NCBI GenBank assembly: GCA_002362595.1
Contig: DEUO01000133.1
Location: 1-6,365 of the forward strand
Direction of reading: 5' to 3'
DNA: 6,365 bases
Origin: Caryophanales bacterium UBA3260
Lineage (GTDB): Bacteria; Bacillota_I; Bacilli_A; RF39; UBA660
Below are positions 1-4,728 of the stretch, piece after piece. The notes under the pieces are model-generated. The model was given only the letters and a program-made list of their open reading frames with translations. It was not told the origin of the DNA and ran no database searches. Numbering within the stretch: position 1 is the stretch's first letter; every line of letters starts with the position of its first letter. Position numbers and translations under genes: made by a program.

Positions 1-151
1 AAAAAAATTTAAATATTTTCTTAAAAATAGTCTTAGTTTTAGGAGATATTTTATTATCAAGAATAGTTAATGATATAAAAGGATTATTTATGTAATTATA
101 TGTTAAGATTATAGTTATTAATATTAAGAAAAATAGCAATATTCTTTTCAT
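1..151 (-). CDS. N-terminus of an unidentified membrane-anchored protein, cut by the window edge
   Basis: An open frame starts at ATG 149-151 and runs off the left edge after about 50 codons. The first residues, MKRILLFFLILITIILTYNY, form a basic N-terminus followed by a hydrophobic stretch of about 14 residues: an uncleaved signal anchor or lipid-free signal sequence. A polar, lysine-rich segment follows. An in-frame TAA lies two codons upstream, so the frame cannot begin earlier. No Shine-Dalgarno sequence precedes this ATG, unlike most genes here; a well-placed one instead serves a 12-codon frame ending 13 bases upstream, so translation may be coupled. The last visible codons lie in the left arm of the inverted repeat. 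I do not recognise the family from this fragment. Confidence 0.45.
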   Translation of the reverse strand, partial: MKRILLFFLILITIILTYNYINNPFISLTILDNKISPKTKTIFKKIFKFF

Positions 152-164
152 TTTTTAAAAGATG

Positions 165-203
165 TCATATAAATATGGCACTTGATTTTAGTTTTTCTAT
201 CAT
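165..203 (-). CDS. Possible 12-codon leader peptide with good ribosome binding site
   Basis: ATG at 201-203 follows an AAAGGAT Shine-Dalgarno site (211-217) at 7 bases, and the frame reads MIEKLKSSAIFI before a TGA. The next frame, the membrane-anchored protein, begins 13 bases after this stop and has no binding site of its own. The peptide could be a leader that delivers ribosomes by coupling, or the relic of a gene start broken by a frame change. A TATTAT -10 (224-229) with a weak TTTAAA -35 inside the repeat arm would place the transcript start just before this site. The frame is so short that chance is a real alternative. Confidence 0.25.
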   Translation of the reverse strand: MIEKLKSSAIFI

Positions 204-258
204 TTAATCAATCCTTTGAATATATAATACTATTTTTAAGAAAATATTTAAATTTTTT

Positions 259-852
259 TTATTTATTTTCTGCTATTTTTATTAGTTCTAGAAGAATGTT
301 ACCACATGTTTCGGCATCAGTACAAGCACGATGAGATTGACGATTAACAATATTAAAATGACTAGCAACTGTGTCTTGTTTATAATCTTTTAAACCAGTT
401 ATTAGTATTTTAGATATATATAAAGTATCTAAGAATTTAAATGAGCCTTTATATCCTAAACGATTTAATGTTTCAGTGATAAAACCGATTTCAAAACGGG
501 CATTATGAGCACATATATATATTTCGCCGTTTAGAGCATTGCCAAGAAATTCTATAAATTCTGGATACAAATCTGTTTCACTTGGAGAATTTTCTATCAT
601 TTCATTTGTTATTTTACTTACTTTACTGGCTTCAGGAGATATTAGTTTGTTGGGATTTACTAACTTATCAAATGTTTTAATTATTTTACCATTTTCGTAA
701 ATAACAGCTCCTATTTCAACTACTCTATCTACTCTGCTATCTATTCCTGTTGTTTCAAAGTCTAAAGCTATAAATTTCTTTTTAACAGAAGATATTACAT
801 CTTTGTTAATATAATATAATTTAGCTGTTACATTTTTTTCAGTTTCATTCAT
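259..852 (-). CDS. DnaQ-like DEDDh 3'-5' exonuclease, stand-alone (197 aa)
   Basis: This is an RNase T/DnaQ-superfamily exonuclease, which removes nucleotides from 3' ends with two metal ions and acts in proofreading, repair or RNA trimming. Exo I is ALDFETTG with D31 and E33. Exo II is AHNARFEIGF (115-124), and Exo III is HRACTD with H174 and D179, which makes it the DEDDh subclass. The Exo II acid is E121 rather than the usual Asp; the codon is clearly GAA. The fold is closest to the exonuclease domain of PolC and to the free epsilon-like proteins of Bacillota, with no polymerase, helicase or BRCT domain attached. About 25 extra residues precede the domain. ATG 850-852 is supported by AGGTAGGTG (858-866) about 5 bases upstream. 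The gene appears to be transcribed alone from an extended -10 promoter. Substrate (DNA or RNA) cannot be read from the sequence. Confidence 0.9.
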   Translation of the reverse strand: MNETEKNVTAKLYYINKDVISSVKKKFIALDFETTGIDSRVDRVVEIGAVIYENGKIIKTFDKLVNPNKLISPEASKVSKITNEMIENSPSETDLYPEFIEFLGNALNGEIYICAHNARFEIGFITETLNRLGYKGSFKFLDTLYISKILITGLKDYKQDTVASHFNIVNRQSHRACTDAETCGNILLELIKIAENK

Positions 853-881
853 TATTACACCTACCTACTTAATTAATATTT

Positions 882-890
882 ATAATAACA
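882..890 (-). promoter_or_regulatory. Extended -10 promoter for the exonuclease gene
   Basis: On the minus strand this reads TGTTATTAT: a TG dinucleotide, one base, then TATTAT (882-887). The -35 region is poor (TTTGCA at 17 bp is the best match), which fits an extended -10 promoter. Initiation would fall near 875, giving a leader of about 22 bases that contains the Shine-Dalgarno site. This is a pattern match only. Confidence 0.5.
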
Positions 891-1021
891 CTTTTTACGA
901 GAGATGCAAAGATAAATAAAATGACTAGATAAATATCTATTGTTATTTTATGGAGGCATAACATAAAGTTATTCTTTTTATTATAGTCACATTTTTTAGG
1001 TTTCAAAGTTATTTTAAGTAC

Positions 1022-1048
1022 TAAAAAAAGTCCATAAATACTGGACTT
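1022..1048 (-). terminator. Rho-independent terminator of the tRNA-Glu gene
   Basis: On the minus strand a perfect 7-bp stem, AAGTCCA / TGGACTT (1042-1048 with 1028-1034), encloses a 7-base loop and runs into seven Ts, the first within the stem. It begins 12 bases after the encoded CCA end of the tRNA, so the tRNA is probably a single-gene transcript. It also isolates the exonuclease gene from readthrough. Confidence 0.85.
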
Positions 1049-1060
1049 AATTAGTAAATT

Positions 1061-1137
1061 TGGTGATCTGTATGGGATTCGGACCCATGGATGTAACCTT
1101 GAGAGGGTTATGTGTTAAACCACTTCACCAACAGACC
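1061..1137 (-). tRNA. tRNA-Glu with CUC anticodon and atypical C55 in the T-loop
   Basis: The 77-nt gene folds into a complete cloverleaf on the minus strand. The acceptor stem is GGTCTGT / ACAGATC (one G-T pair), the discriminator is A, and CCA is encoded (1061-1063). The D-stem GTG/CAC closes a loop containing GG. The anticodon stem TAACC/GGTTA holds loop CTCTCAA, giving anticodon CUC (1101-1103) for GAG codons. The T-stem ATGGG/CCCAT holds loop TCCGAAT. Position 55, nearly always U and modified to pseudouridine, is C here (base 1082). A strong promoter and a terminator flank the gene, so it looks expressed. Identity follows from the anticodon and the general resemblance to Bacillota tRNA-Glu. 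A C34 isoacceptor for Glu is unexpected in such an AT-rich genome, where a UUC tRNA would read both codons. Confidence 0.93.
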
Positions 1138-1163
1138 ATAATAATGCTTAATTGCATTATTAT
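1138..1163. repeat. 10-bp perfect inverted repeat over the tRNA transcription start
   Basis: ATAATAATGC and its exact complement are separated by a 6-base spacer (1148-1153). The right half touches the promoter -10 (1162-1167) and the left half ends at the base before the mature tRNA 5' end. With initiation predicted near 1155, only part of the repeat would be transcribed from this promoter, so it is better placed to act as DNA (operator-like) than as a leader hairpin. In transcripts reading through from mnmA it could form a hairpin just before the tRNA, possibly aiding 3'-end formation or 5' processing. It has no U tract of its own. Confidence 0.7.
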
Positions 1164-1190
1164 TCTAACATTATTTTAGTTTTTTGACAA
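1162..1190 (-). promoter_or_regulatory. Strong sigma-A-type promoter of tRNA-Glu
   Basis: On the minus strand TTGTCA (1185-1190) and TAGAAT (1162-1167) are exactly 17 bp apart, and a TG lies one base before the -10. Each hexamer has five of six consensus bases. Initiation is expected near 1155, about 18 bases before the mature tRNA 5' end, leaving a short leader for RNase P. Confidence 0.8.
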
Positions 1191-1200
1191 TATTATTTTA

Positions 1201-2208
1201 TTATTTAGTTATAATGCCTCCACCTAATAATAGATAATCATCATATAATACTAAAGATTGTCCTGGCGTTACACTTTTGACAGGTTTATCAAATACCACT
1301 TTTATATTATTATCATCTATAACTGTTACTGTACAAGGAGATAATTCACTTTTATATCTTATTTTACCTAAACATTTATTAGGTAACTTATCTACTAATA
1401 AATTAGTATTAGTTATTAGTACTTCACTACTATATAATTCGTTTTCGTCGCCTAAAATAACTTGATTTTTTTCTTTATCTAAAGAAATTACATATAATGG
1501 TTTACTATAGCTTATACCTAAACCTTTTCTTTGACCGATTGTATAATATATTAGACCTTTATGTTCACCTAGTTCATCATTATGATAAATAAACTTGCCT
1601 TTTTTAGGTAAAGATTTAATATTTTGTTCTAAAAAGTCAGTATATTTGTCTGGAATAAAACAGATGTCTTGGCTATCTTTTTTATGAGCTGTTATTAAAT
1701 TATTTTCTTCTGCTATTTTTCTTATATCTTCTTTATTGCTAAAAGAAGATAAAGGAAATATAATGTGAGGTAATACTTCTTTGTTTATACTATATAAGAA
1801 GTATGTTTGATCTTTATAAGATGGTATTCTGTATATTTTATTATCTTTTATTTGAGCATAGTGTCCGGTTGCTATGTATTCGCAATTTAATTCTTTGGCT
1901 TTTTCCCATAATAAACCAAATTTTAGTTTTTTATTACATAAAATACATGGATTAGGAGTTTGAGTATTTTGATATGAGGTTATAAAATTTTTTATAATAG
2001 TTTCTTTAAAAAAATCACGATAGTCAATGACATGATGTTCTATATTTAGCATTTTGGCTATTTTTTTAGCATCATCAATTGAAGTATCGTCTTCTTTATT
2101 TACTAAATACATAGTTACTCCTACTACTTCATATCCTTCTTTTCTTAGTAAATAAGCCGCTACTGAAGAATCTACTCCTCCAGACATTCCAAGTAAAACT
2201 CTTTTCAT
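1201..2208 (-). CDS. mnmA: tRNA-specific 2-thiouridylase MnmA (335 aa)
   Basis: This enzyme adds sulfur to U34 of tRNA-Lys, -Glu and -Gln, using ATP to activate the base and a persulfide relayed from a cysteine desulfurase. Numbered from the chosen start, the adenylating PP-loop is SGGVDSS (9-15). TPNPCILCN (84-92) carries the catalytic C91, equivalent to E. coli C102, and C88 sits where E. coli has D99, as in many Bacillota enzymes. ATGHYAQ (113-119) is the family block. KDSQDICFI (177-185) carries C183, the partner cysteine (E. coli C199). YTIGQRKGLGI (222-232) begins the central/beta-barrel tRNA-binding part. The length is slightly below the usual 355-370. The start is ATG 2206-2208, preceded by AAGGTG (2215-2220); a GTG 9 bases upstream is in frame but is part of that ribosome site. 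A terminator just upstream separates it from the neighbouring operon. Confidence 0.96.
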   Translation of the reverse strand: MKRVLLGMSGGVDSSVAAYLLRKEGYEVVGVTMYLVNKEDDTSIDDAKKIAKMLNIEHHVIDYRDFFKETIIKNFITSYQNTQTPNPCILCNKKLKFGLLWEKAKELNCEYIATGHYAQIKDNKIYRIPSYKDQTYFLYSINKEVLPHIIFPLSSFSNKEDIRKIAEENNLITAHKKDSQDICFIPDKYTDFLEQNIKSLPKKGKFIYHNDELGEHKGLIYYTIGQRKGLGISYSKPLYVISLDKEKNQVILGDENELYSSEVLITNTNLLVDKLPNKCLGKIRYKSELSPCTVTVIDDNNIKVVFDKPVKSVTPGQSLVLYDDYLLLGGGIITK

Positions 2209-2224
2209 AATAATCACCTTTTTT

Positions 2225-2230
2225 ATTATA
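2225..2230 (-). promoter_or_regulatory. Possible -10 element for mnmA
   Basis: A perfect TATAAT on the minus strand lies between the upstream operon's terminator and the mnmA ribosome site. No convincing -35 is found at 16-18 bp. Initiation near 2218 would leave only about 10 leader bases and cut into the Shine-Dalgarno sequence, so the true start could be further upstream, or mnmA may depend on readthrough. Confidence 0.35.
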
Positions 2231-2244
2231 CATCAAGAGAAAAG

Positions 2245-2279
2245 AAAAAATCTATAATTCGTGAAAACTATAGATTTTT
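2245..2279 (-). terminator. Rho-independent terminator of the cdd-udp operon
   Basis: On the minus strand 11 perfect base pairs (2269-2279 with 2246-2256) extend through a G-U pair and two more A-U pairs to 14 bp around the loop TTCACG. A run of six Ts follows, mostly within the stem, then CTTTTC. It lies 4 bases after the TMBIM stop codon. The one wobble is G-U in minus-strand RNA but A-C in plus-strand RNA, so the hairpin fits minus-strand transcription. Confidence 0.85.
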
Positions 2280-2282
2280 AAA

Positions 2283-2933
2283 TTAATTTTTTTCTTTACC
2301 AAATAATGATAATAAGTCCATAAATAAATTTACAAAGTCAACAAATAATTGAAATGCAATATATATTCCTTTGTTTTCAGTATCTGATAAAAAGTCTACA
2401 TTTAAAGCAAGTTGAATATCATATGCGATATAAATACAGAATATAATAATTCCTACACTACATACTATCATATTAAGTGTATTATTAAGTAATATAAGGT
2501 TAATTATTTCTAGAATGACTATAGATATTAAAGCTATAAGTAAATATGTTGACCATTTTGATAAATCTATTTTAGTTTTTTTACCTATAATAGCAAATAT
2601 ACCAAATAATATTGATGTTACTAAGAAGATAAATGCTATTGATGAACCAGTATATATTAAGAAAATTCCGCCTAAGCTAAGACCTGTTAATAAAGTATAT
2701 GCTATATACAATATTTTTGCTGTTGTGTTAGACATTTTTCTTATTCTTATTACAAGAACAACTGCTAGAATTAATTCTGCTATAAGATATATTAAATAGC
2801 TTAAACCGTTAAATGATAAGTATACTAGGTGAAATATTGTTTCATTTAAAGTTGTAACATATGATGTTATGAAACATATAAGTAAACCTATGCAAAGCCA
2901 GTTAAAGGCATTAGATAAAATTTTATTATTCAT
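2283..2933 (-). CDS. Bax inhibitor-1 / TMBIM family membrane protein (216 aa)
   Basis: This is a seven-helix integral membrane protein of the BI-1/YetJ/YccA family. Studied members (B. subtilis YetJ, human TMBIM proteins) behave as pH-sensitive calcium leak channels; some bacterial members are linked to FtsH-dependent membrane quality control. Hydrophobic segments are at about 12-29, 35-63, 75-95, 98-117, 128-148, 152-171 and 190-211. The fourth-quarter signature AYDIQ has D172 and the last helix, LFVDFVNLFMDLL, has D199. By position these match the aspartate pair that senses pH in YetJ. The ATG (2931-2933) lies one base after the previous stop, and its ribosome site AAGGAAG is inside that gene's last codons, so translation is probably coupled. 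It is the last gene before the operon terminator. The family is recognised with confidence; the transported ion is inference. Confidence 0.88.
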   Translation of the reverse strand: MNNKILSNAFNWLCIGLLICFITSYVTTLNETIFHLVYLSFNGLSYLIYLIAELILAVVLVIRIRKMSNTTAKILYIAYTLLTGLSLGGIFLIYTGSSIAFIFLVTSILFGIFAIIGKKTKIDLSKWSTYLLIALISIVILEIINLILLNNTLNMIVCSVGIIIFCIYIAYDIQLALNVDFLSDTENKGIYIAFQLFVDFVNLFMDLLSLFGKEKN

Positions 2934-2934
2934 A

Positions 2935-3468
2935 TTATTCTTCCTTTTCTGATAATTTATATTTAGATACTAGTGATTCTATAGCTTTATCGTTAAGACT
3001 TCCTATAAAACCATATATTTGTTTTTTGTTTGAGATTATTGCTGTCATAGGGGTATTTCCTATAAATTCGCCAAAAGTTCCTTCTTTATCTTGGAAAGAG
3101 TAAGAAAGATTAAGTTTTTCAACAAGTTTATTATAATTTTCAATGTTATCTTTAGAAATAGTATTTAAGTCAAGATAATAAACGGGGAAATTCATATTTA
3201 CTAGTTCAAATTTTAAAAATTCAGAATAAGATTTTGTAGCTTGGCAATCATCTACACCCATTACTAAATAGTAACTGCCATTTTTTTCAAACAGTTCTAA
3301 TGTTTCTTCTAAAGTTACAAGGTGAAATAATGATTTGTCTATTGGTTTTGATTCTTCTATGATGGGACTTTTATTAACGTTGTATATTATGAAAATTATA
3401 ATAGCACATGTAATTAACACTAAATAGATAAGAGAATTTTCTTTGAAGTGTTTTTTAAGATTTTTCAT
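2935..3468 (-). CDS. Membrane-anchored thioredoxin-fold protein with a single active-site Cys (177 aa)
   Basis: Residues 1-12 are basic and 13-29 form one transmembrane helix with no lipobox, so the domain is expected outside the membrane. The domain is thioredoxin-like: a strand SYYLVMGVDDC leads to C75 at the start of a helix (CQATKSYSEF), the next strand is FPVYYLDLN, and GNTPMTAII (137-145) supplies the cis-proline P140, followed by the terminal strand and helix. It resembles the small accessory thioredoxins written G-x-x-x-C-x-x-C in other Bacillota, but the second cysteine is T78. It is therefore monothiol and could not form the usual internal disulfide; a reductase with a partner thiol, a holdase or an adaptor role are all possible. 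The ATG overlaps the end of udp by 14 bases. The ribosome site (GAGAG) is weak, suggesting coupled translation. The fold is likely; the function is unknown. Confidence 0.6.
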   Translation of the reverse strand: MKNLKKHFKENSLIYLVLITCAIIIFIIYNVNKSPIIEESKPIDKSLFHLVTLEETLELFEKNGSYYLVMGVDDCQATKSYSEFLKFELVNMNFPVYYLDLNTISKDNIENYNKLVEKLNLSYSFQDKEGTFGEFIGNTPMTAIISNKKQIYGFIGSLNDKAIESLVSKYKLSEKEE

Positions 3469-4237
3469 TTTTTTTACTCTCTTTTATCATGTTTTCTATA
3501 GCTCTAATCGCAACATTTATTTCTTTGTCTACATCGAAGTCTGTTTTATTACTTATTCCTCTTTTTTCTTGTTCTTGATTCCATATTACGGAAAGAACTG
3601 CTGCTGCTTTTATTTTTAGAACAGATGAAACTATGTATAATGAAGCTGTTTCCATTTCGCTACATAATGCACCGGCTTTTATCCAAGCATTCCATTTATT
3701 TTCTAGTTCATAACTAACAGGCATTTTTTCTGGAGAATGTTGACCATAAAACGAATCTTTACAATGAACTGTTCCTAGATGATTGGTATATCCAAGTTCA
3801 TCGGCAGCCTGTTTTAAGGCATTTGTTAATTCAAAATCAGCTACTGCTGGATATTCAATAGGTACATATTCTTTGCTAGTTCCTTCTTGACGAATAGCAG
3901 ATGTAGCAATTACAATATCACCAGCATTAATATTTAGTTGCATTGCTCCACTTGTACCTACTCTTATTAAGTTTTCAATACCAATTAATGATAGCTCTTC
4001 AACAGCTATAGCTGTTGATGGTCCACCCATTCCAGTAGACATAACTAGAACTTTTTCGCCTTCTATTTCTCCTAAATAACTTGTATATTCTCTATTTACA
4101 GCAAGTTTTTTAGGATTTTTCATTTTGTTAGCAATTTTTGCTACTCTTCCTGGGTCTCCTGGTAGTATTGCATATTTAGCATTTTCTACTAATTCTTTGT
4201 TTAAACCAATATGATATAATTTATCTTTATGTTCCAT
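3455..4237 (-). CDS. udp: Uridine phosphorylase (260 aa)
   Basis: It splits uridine with phosphate into uracil and ribose-1-phosphate, in the cytoplasm, for pyrimidine salvage. It belongs to the NP-I nucleoside phosphorylase family. From the chosen start: LPGDPGR (25-31) and R49 contribute phosphate binding, STGMGGPST (67-75) is the glycine-rich loop, and RVGTSGA (92-98) corresponds to E. coli RIGTTGA with R91/T94. YPAVADFEL (129-137) is typical of uridine rather than purine phosphorylases. SFYGQHSPE has Q166, a uracil-binding position; the E. coli R168 is not conserved, as in the Bacillota-type enzymes. SEMETASL (193-200) is the ribose-binding signature. The start is ATG 4235-4237, with a near-perfect TAAGGAGGAT 3 bases upstream that begins in the cdd stop codon. 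A longer frame reaching 4318 would run back over cdd and is not credible. Confidence 0.94.
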   Translation of the reverse strand: MEHKDKLYHIGLNKELVENAKYAILPGDPGRVAKIANKMKNPKKLAVNREYTSYLGEIEGEKVLVMSTGMGGPSTAIAVEELSLIGIENLIRVGTSGAMQLNINAGDIVIATSAIRQEGTSKEYVPIEYPAVADFELTNALKQAADELGYTNHLGTVHCKDSFYGQHSPEKMPVSYELENKWNAWIKAGALCSEMETASLYIVSSVLKIKAAAVLSVIWNQEQEKRGISNKTDFDVDKEINVAIRAIENMIKESKKNEKS

Positions 4238-4247
4238 TGTATCCTCC

Positions 4248-4658
4248 TTATAATCTAAAACTTTCTGGCAATAATTCGCCGATACTATAACTATATATTT
4301 TATCTTCGATGCTATCATATGTAAAAATCATAAAATCTTTTCCTACATATTCACTCATGAATTGACGGCAATAACCACATGGTAATGTTTTAGCAAAGTC
4401 TTTATCAACAAGTTTTTTTCCTACAACAACTATACATGAAAATTTATGGTTATCTTCTGAAAGAGCTTTAGCAAAAGCTACTCTTTCGGCACATATTGAC
4501 TGAATACCATCATTTTCAATATTAAATCCTTTATATACTTTTCCTTCACTTGTTAATAAAGCTGCCCCAACAGTATATCCAGAGTGTGAACAGCAAAAGT
4601 TGCGATTGGCTATTTCTTGAGCTTCTTCGATTAATTTATTAATTAACTCTCTATTCAT
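4248..4658 (-). CDS. cdd: Cytidine deaminase (136 aa)
   Basis: This zinc enzyme deaminates cytidine and deoxycytidine to uridine and deoxyuridine. It is the small homotetrameric type, at full length for that class. The zinc-site motifs are complete: CAE at 56-58, with C56 as ligand and E58 as proton shuttle, and PCGYC at 93-97 with ligands C94 and C97. NIEN (47-50) is the ribose-recognition block, and SGYTVGAALL (26-35) is the N-terminal substrate segment. It is the first gene of the operon and supplies the substrate for udp directly downstream, 10 bases away. ATG 4656-4658 follows AGGATG at about 8 bases. It is preceded by its own -10 and by the upstream gene's terminator, so the operon starts here. 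Confidence 0.96.
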   Translation of the reverse strand: MNRELINKLIEEAQEIANRNFCCSHSGYTVGAALLTSEGKVYKGFNIENDGIQSICAERVAFAKALSEDNHKFSCIVVVGKKLVDKDFAKTLPCGYCRQFMSEYVGKDFMIFTYDSIEDKIYSYSIGELLPESFRL

Positions 4659-4677
4659 TCAATCACATCCTAATTAT

Positions 4678-4686
4678 ATTTTACCA
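4678..4686 (-). promoter_or_regulatory. Extended -10 promoter of the cdd-udp operon
   Basis: The minus strand reads TGGTAAAAT: a TG one base before TAAAAT (4678-4683). The region at -35 is a T-rich stretch with no good hexamer. The expected start near 4671 gives a leader of about 13 bases carrying only the ribosome site. I see no room for a riboswitch or attenuator. Confidence 0.5.
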
Positions 4687-4698
4687 CAAATAATACAT

Positions 4699-4726
4699 AA
4701 AAAAAGAAAAGAGTTAATCTTTTCTT
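4699..4726 (-). terminator. Rho-independent terminator after the 312-residue protein
   Basis: A perfect 9-bp stem, AAGAAAAGA / TCTTTTCTT, with loop TTAAC is followed by five Ts (4699-4703) on the minus strand, 2 bases after the stop codon. The stem is AT-rich but long, and the position is ideal. It also overlaps the region where a -35 for cdd would lie. Confidence 0.8.
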
Positions 4727-4728
4727 AA

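Larger units (their letters stand above)
1..259. repeat. Perfect inverted repeat of about 31 bp, arms 1-31 and 229-259
   Basis: Bases 1-31 are the exact reverse complement of 229-259. Pairing resumes after one mismatch (32 against 228) to about 35/225. The arms are very AT-rich, but a 31-bp perfect match between two sites 200 bp apart is far beyond what composition explains. The right arm starts at the last base of the exonuclease stop codon. The left arm lies inside the partial reading frame at the window edge and may continue beyond it. The 197-bp centre holds a possible promoter -10, a 12-codon reading frame and the start of a membrane-protein frame. Candidate natures are terminal repeats of a small non-autonomous element, an invertible segment, a long RNA stem ending in a U tract, or a fold-back assembly artefact. 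The repeat is certain; its meaning is not. Confidence 0.9.

Noticed and set aside
161..182. Hairpin-like sequence TGTCATAT-AA-ATATGGCA
   Set aside because: The stem needs a G-U pair on the plus strand (a C-A mismatch on the minus), the loop is two bases and no T run follows directly, so it is not a credible terminator.
952..956. GGAGG on the plus strand, resembling a ribosome site
   Set aside because: No start codon follows at a usable distance, and no plus-strand frame continues from it.
1277..1465. Plus-strand open frame of 62 codons
   Set aside because: It lies wholly inside mnmA on the opposite strand, has no ribosome site and no recognisable product; mnmA is certain.
2209..2217. GTG start three codons upstream of the mnmA ATG
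   Set aside because: The GTG belongs to the AAGGTG ribosome site. The ATG at 2206-2208 gives the usual MnmA N-terminus, MKRVLLGMSGG.
2515..2799. Plus-strand open frame of 94 codons
   Set aside because: It is antisense to the TMBIM gene, whose membrane helices and family motifs explain the sequence.
4238..4318. 27-residue N-terminal extension of uridine phosphorylase
   Set aside because: It would overlap the last 24 codons of cdd and has no family match, while ATG 4235-4237 has a near-perfect ribosome site and fits the family length.
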